This document shows, in pieces, positions 61,529 to 64,000 of a stretch of 64,000 nucleotides of DNA. The translations under genes and the position numbers were made by a program. The DNA comes from Thermothelomyces thermophilus ATCC 42464 (taxonomy: Eukaryota; Ascomycota; Sordariomycetes; Sordariales; Chaetomiaceae): positions 310,001 through 374,000 of the forward strand of contig NC_016477.1 of the NCBI RefSeq assembly GCF_000226095.1. The letters run 5' to 3'. A model generated the notes under the pieces. The model was not told the DNA's origin, searched no databases, and was given only the letters and a program-made list of their open reading frames with translations. Numbering within the stretch: position 1 is the stretch's first letter; each line of letters opens with the position of its first letter.

Positions 61529-61584
61529 CGATGCCCCTCCTTTAAGGCTTTCGACCCGAAAGCCCTCTTAGGTCGTTTTAAATA
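61529..61584 (+). promoter_or_regulatory. PPT, perfect inverted repeat and antisense TATA element of F
   Basis: The minus-strand AAAGGAGGGGCATCG abuts the LTR. GGCTTTCG-ACC-CGAAAGCC at 61546-61564 is a perfect 8-bp inverted repeat with a 3-nt centre. GTTTTAAATA at 61575-61584 is 72 bp before the antisense ATG. Confidence 0.62.
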
Positions 61585-61655
61585 GCGCTAACAACCCTTC
61601 GCTTGTGAGTACTGCATTCTCCCTATTTCTGTATCGTGGTTGCTATGCTGACAAA

Positions 61656-61877
61656 ATGCCGATAGAGAAACGGAAGTCGTATTCTATACGTTACCGTGCT
61701 TCCCTTGCTTAGAACATCGCTAAGAACGGTTTTGTTGTTATGCCTTGCTCTTGGTGCGTGTCGCAAGGCCTCGTCTGTAAAATAATCGCGTATATAAAGC
61801 GTTGTAAGGCCTGTATTTATTAAGGTCGTTCTTACGATAGCTCTGGCATCCTACTTTCTTCCTATAAGCTTGTCTCC

Positions 61878-61908
<31 letters not shown>

Positions 61909-62316
61909 CTATGATTCCTGATGTTCGTTCTAGTAGATTGTATTCTTTAGGAGCAGTATCGTATCAAAGATGCTAAACGTCGTGCCGAACTTGAGCTAGA
62001 TGAATCCTAACGCCGTCTGGAAGAGGCCTAGCGTAAGTTGTCTAAAAAGCTTGCGTGGCTCCGGTATTTTCGTTAGTAGAAGGAGTTTTTAGTAGAGAAA
62101 GGTGCCGATATGGTGGCGTGTGGTCTGTCGACCTTAGACGAGTTAGAGGAGGTTAAGCGGCAAGAGACGCCTGCCATGCCCTCGTCACAGATTAATGATG
62201 CCGTCGATGCTATTGACTAGGGCGCCGTCTTTGGTTCTGTCCCGGGTTTTCCTTTGGTCGATCCGGGTTCTGCCGGTGGAACTGTTCTAGTTTCTTAGGG
62301 CAGTTTAAATTCTTAA
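61656..62316 (+). pseudogene. Antisense gene of element F: best-preserved Zn2Cys6-like copy
   Basis: The ATG at 61656 is intact. Exon 1 is 61656-61863 (208 nt). The 70-nt phase-1 intron, 61864-61933, has donor ATAAGC (ancestral GTAAGC), a run of 26 T, branch CTGAT and acceptor TTCTAG. Exon 2 is 61934-62316 with conserved TAA, giving 196 codons. Five of the six cluster Cys survive (C-x2-C-x6-C-x8-C-x2-C), the last being Tyr after x6. The N-terminus is basic; exon 2 encodes a heptad-like coiled coil (about 61945-62130) rich in Arg, Leu and Glu, then a short Gly/Pro/Val tail. I count nine in-frame stops, all TAG/TAA. Zn2Cys6 plus coiled coil is the architecture of Gal4-type regulators; that function is inferred. 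Confidence 0.82.
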
Positions 62317-62319
62317 CTA

Positions 62320-64000
62320 GTTCCTATAAGTTGTCTTCTAGTCTAAAATTAAGCTATTTGACTAGATACTATAGTTCCCTATTAATGATACGTAAATCTA
62401 GAATTTCTTTGATGTCCTATTCTTCTTCCTTGTCTTCTGCTTCGATATACGTGGTAACCTTAGCATTTTTCGGTGCTGGTTCGAGAAGCGAAATATAAAA
62501 AACATCTATCCGTAGTCGTATGGATGATAGTAACAATAGTCGGTAGTTAGATATTGAAATTCGTTCTTTGATAACAAAGGGTCCGACCTTTTTGAAGTCT
62601 AGCTTCGTGCTTGGTCGTTTGGTTCGTAAGTTTCGTACGATCAGGTAGACTTTGTCTCCCCTCTCTAGGCAAGGTCCCTCAAGCCTGTATTTGTCGTAGT
62701 AGTTTTTTATTCTAGTTCTGACAAACTTGAGTTCCTTTTTGAGCTTCTCGTATAGTGTGTACATCTGTTCTGCTTTGACTACTGCTCTTGGCACTATGAC
62801 CTCTAGTCCTTGCCTAAGGTCTGCTTCGTATCTGTAGTTCGCGAAGAACGGTGTGACTTTAGTCGTTTCTGTTGGCATCGTGTTGTAGGCGAGTTGTGCT
62901 ATTGGTAATAGTATAACCTAGTTGTCTTGCTAGTAATTGATGTAAGAGCGGAGGTATTGCTTAATAACTTGGTTTAGTTGCTCCGTTTGTCCGTCGGTCT
63001 GTAGGTGATATGCTGTTGACAGCTTGCTGTTAACGCCTAATCGTTGTATTAACGCTTACTAGAACTTTGATGCGAACTTGATATCTCTATCGGTGATCTA
63101 TTCTTACGGCTAAGCATGCACTGATGTAACTTGCTAATAGATTATGTCTGCTAACTGTTCTGCTATCTAGGACTCCTTATAGGGAAAGAAGTATGCCTAC
63201 TTGGTCAGGCGATCTACTATAGTAAGAATACTATCGTAGGTTACTCCTATAGCTATGTCCTTAGATTCTAGCAGTTTCGTGATAAAGTCTATCGTAACTA
63301 AACTCTATAGTTTGTTAGCTATTAGCAGTGGCTGAAGTAGTCTATACGGCTTGTGTCGTGCCGTTTTGCTTCGATTGCAGATGTCGTAGTTCCGTACGAC
63401 TTCCTTAACCTGTGCCGTTAACTATGGAAAGTCGTAGTGTCTCTTGACTTGTATGACAGTCTTTGTAACTCCTTTGTGTCCTCCGAGTTTTAATTCGTAG
63501 AGTTCTTAAATCATTCGCAGCTATTGATCTTTATCGTGGATATACGCTTTGCCTTGGTACCAGAGTTTCCCATCTTTTTCTTCCACTCCGTCAGGTACTA
63601 CTAGTCTGGGTGCTACTTGATACTATGCCTTGTTAATCCTTTCCTCTCGAAAGATTGTATAGCATTCTAGGAACGAGTCAAGTGGATTATCTTCTACGGG
63701 TGTCTACGTTTCGTGGTGTAATGTCCTGTCTGTTTGTTCCTTGAATAACGGTGGTATTGTTCCTGTTTGTCCTTTCGTGTGATCCGTTTGTTGGCTTAAA
63801 ATATCTGCTTATGCGTTTTCTTTGCCCTTTTTGTAGCGGATCTCGAAGTTGAATTTTGCGAGGAATTCTGCCTATCGTATTTGTCGTCCGTTGAGTTCCT
63901 TTGTCGTCGTAAAGTATTGTAAATTCTTGTGATCTGTATATACTTGTACCGGTTCAATCGTGCCACTAAGGTATAGTCGCCATTCCTTGAAAGCTTCGAT
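62320..64000 (-). pseudogene. pol: Pol of element F, C-terminal part
   Basis: Chromodomain at about 62320-62440, integrase with GPF module at about 62530-63560, start of RNase H at about 63760-64000. The segment 62417-62878 is free of stops for 153 codons, covering the integrase C-terminal region and showing lighter damage than in D. The antisense gene ends at its 3' edge. The copy is truncated by the window. Confidence 0.85.

Larger units (their letters stand above)
61082..64000 (-). mobile_element. Element F: 3' part of a chromovirus inserted in H
   Basis: A 3' LTR (61082-61528), tail with antisense gene, then integrase and RNase H of pol reading leftward; the copy continues past the window end. 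LTR and antisense gene are of the B type. RIP is light, and a 153-codon stretch of pol remains open. Confidence 0.9.

Overview
The window looks like a heterochromatic repeat block from a filamentous ascomycete (Pezizomycotina) genome. I see no intact host gene, rRNA, tRNA or CRISPR array. Almost everything is Ty3/gypsy LTR retrotransposon DNA altered by C:G-to-T:A transitions in the CpA/TpG context, the signature of repeat-induced point mutation (RIP). CpA and TpG are nearly absent from the oldest copies, while CpG, CpC and CpT survive. As a result most stops are TAG or TAA (former CAG/CAA, or TGG read on the other strand), TGA is rare, and old frames can be followed over hundreds of codons by reading TAR as former Gln/Trp. 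The coding entries below were read that way; all are pseudogenes.

Layout. 1-5010: 5' half of a large gypsy element (copy A, minus strand). 5773-17263: the same family on the plus strand (copy G), head-to-head with A across a 762-bp spacer. 17264-20445: an unrecognised long minus-strand reading frame. 21041-25163: pol of a different chromodomain-bearing gypsy element (I, minus). 25164-61081: a third copy of the large family (H, minus), split by insertions. 61082-64000: start of a chromovirus copy (F, minus) inserted into the H integrase.

Insertions inside H. Five related ~7.6-kb chromovirus copies (B to F) share one gag-pol core. D (26178-56588, +) sits in H. C (26676-41910, +) sits in the gag start of D. 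B (26852-34459, -) sits in the 5' LTR of C. E (47525-55133, -) sits in the integrase of D. Matching 5-bp target duplications support B, C, D and E. The order of nesting is I > H > D > C > B, five levels.

Main discovery. Each of the five chromovirus copies carries a second gene on the strand opposite to gag-pol. It starts just inside the 3' LTR and runs back toward pol, ending antisense to the chromodomain region. The ancestral products are about 196-208 residues, with a six-cysteine cluster spaced like a fungal Zn(II)2Cys6 domain (C-x2-C-x6-C-x8-C-x2-C-x6-C in B, D and F; x8 for the first x6 in C and E) followed by a basic coiled coil. One small phase-1 intron lies at the same place in all copies. 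Three versions of this gene exist (B/F, C/E, D), and each travels with its own U3, while the TATA box, the rest of the LTR and gag-pol are shared. This suggests an exchangeable regulator-plus-U3 cassette. The same elements have a primer-binding site complementary to a sequence in their own LTR, as in Tf1-type self-primed reverse transcription. The large A/G/H family carries an extra sense-strand frame of about 660 codons between pol and the 3' LTR.
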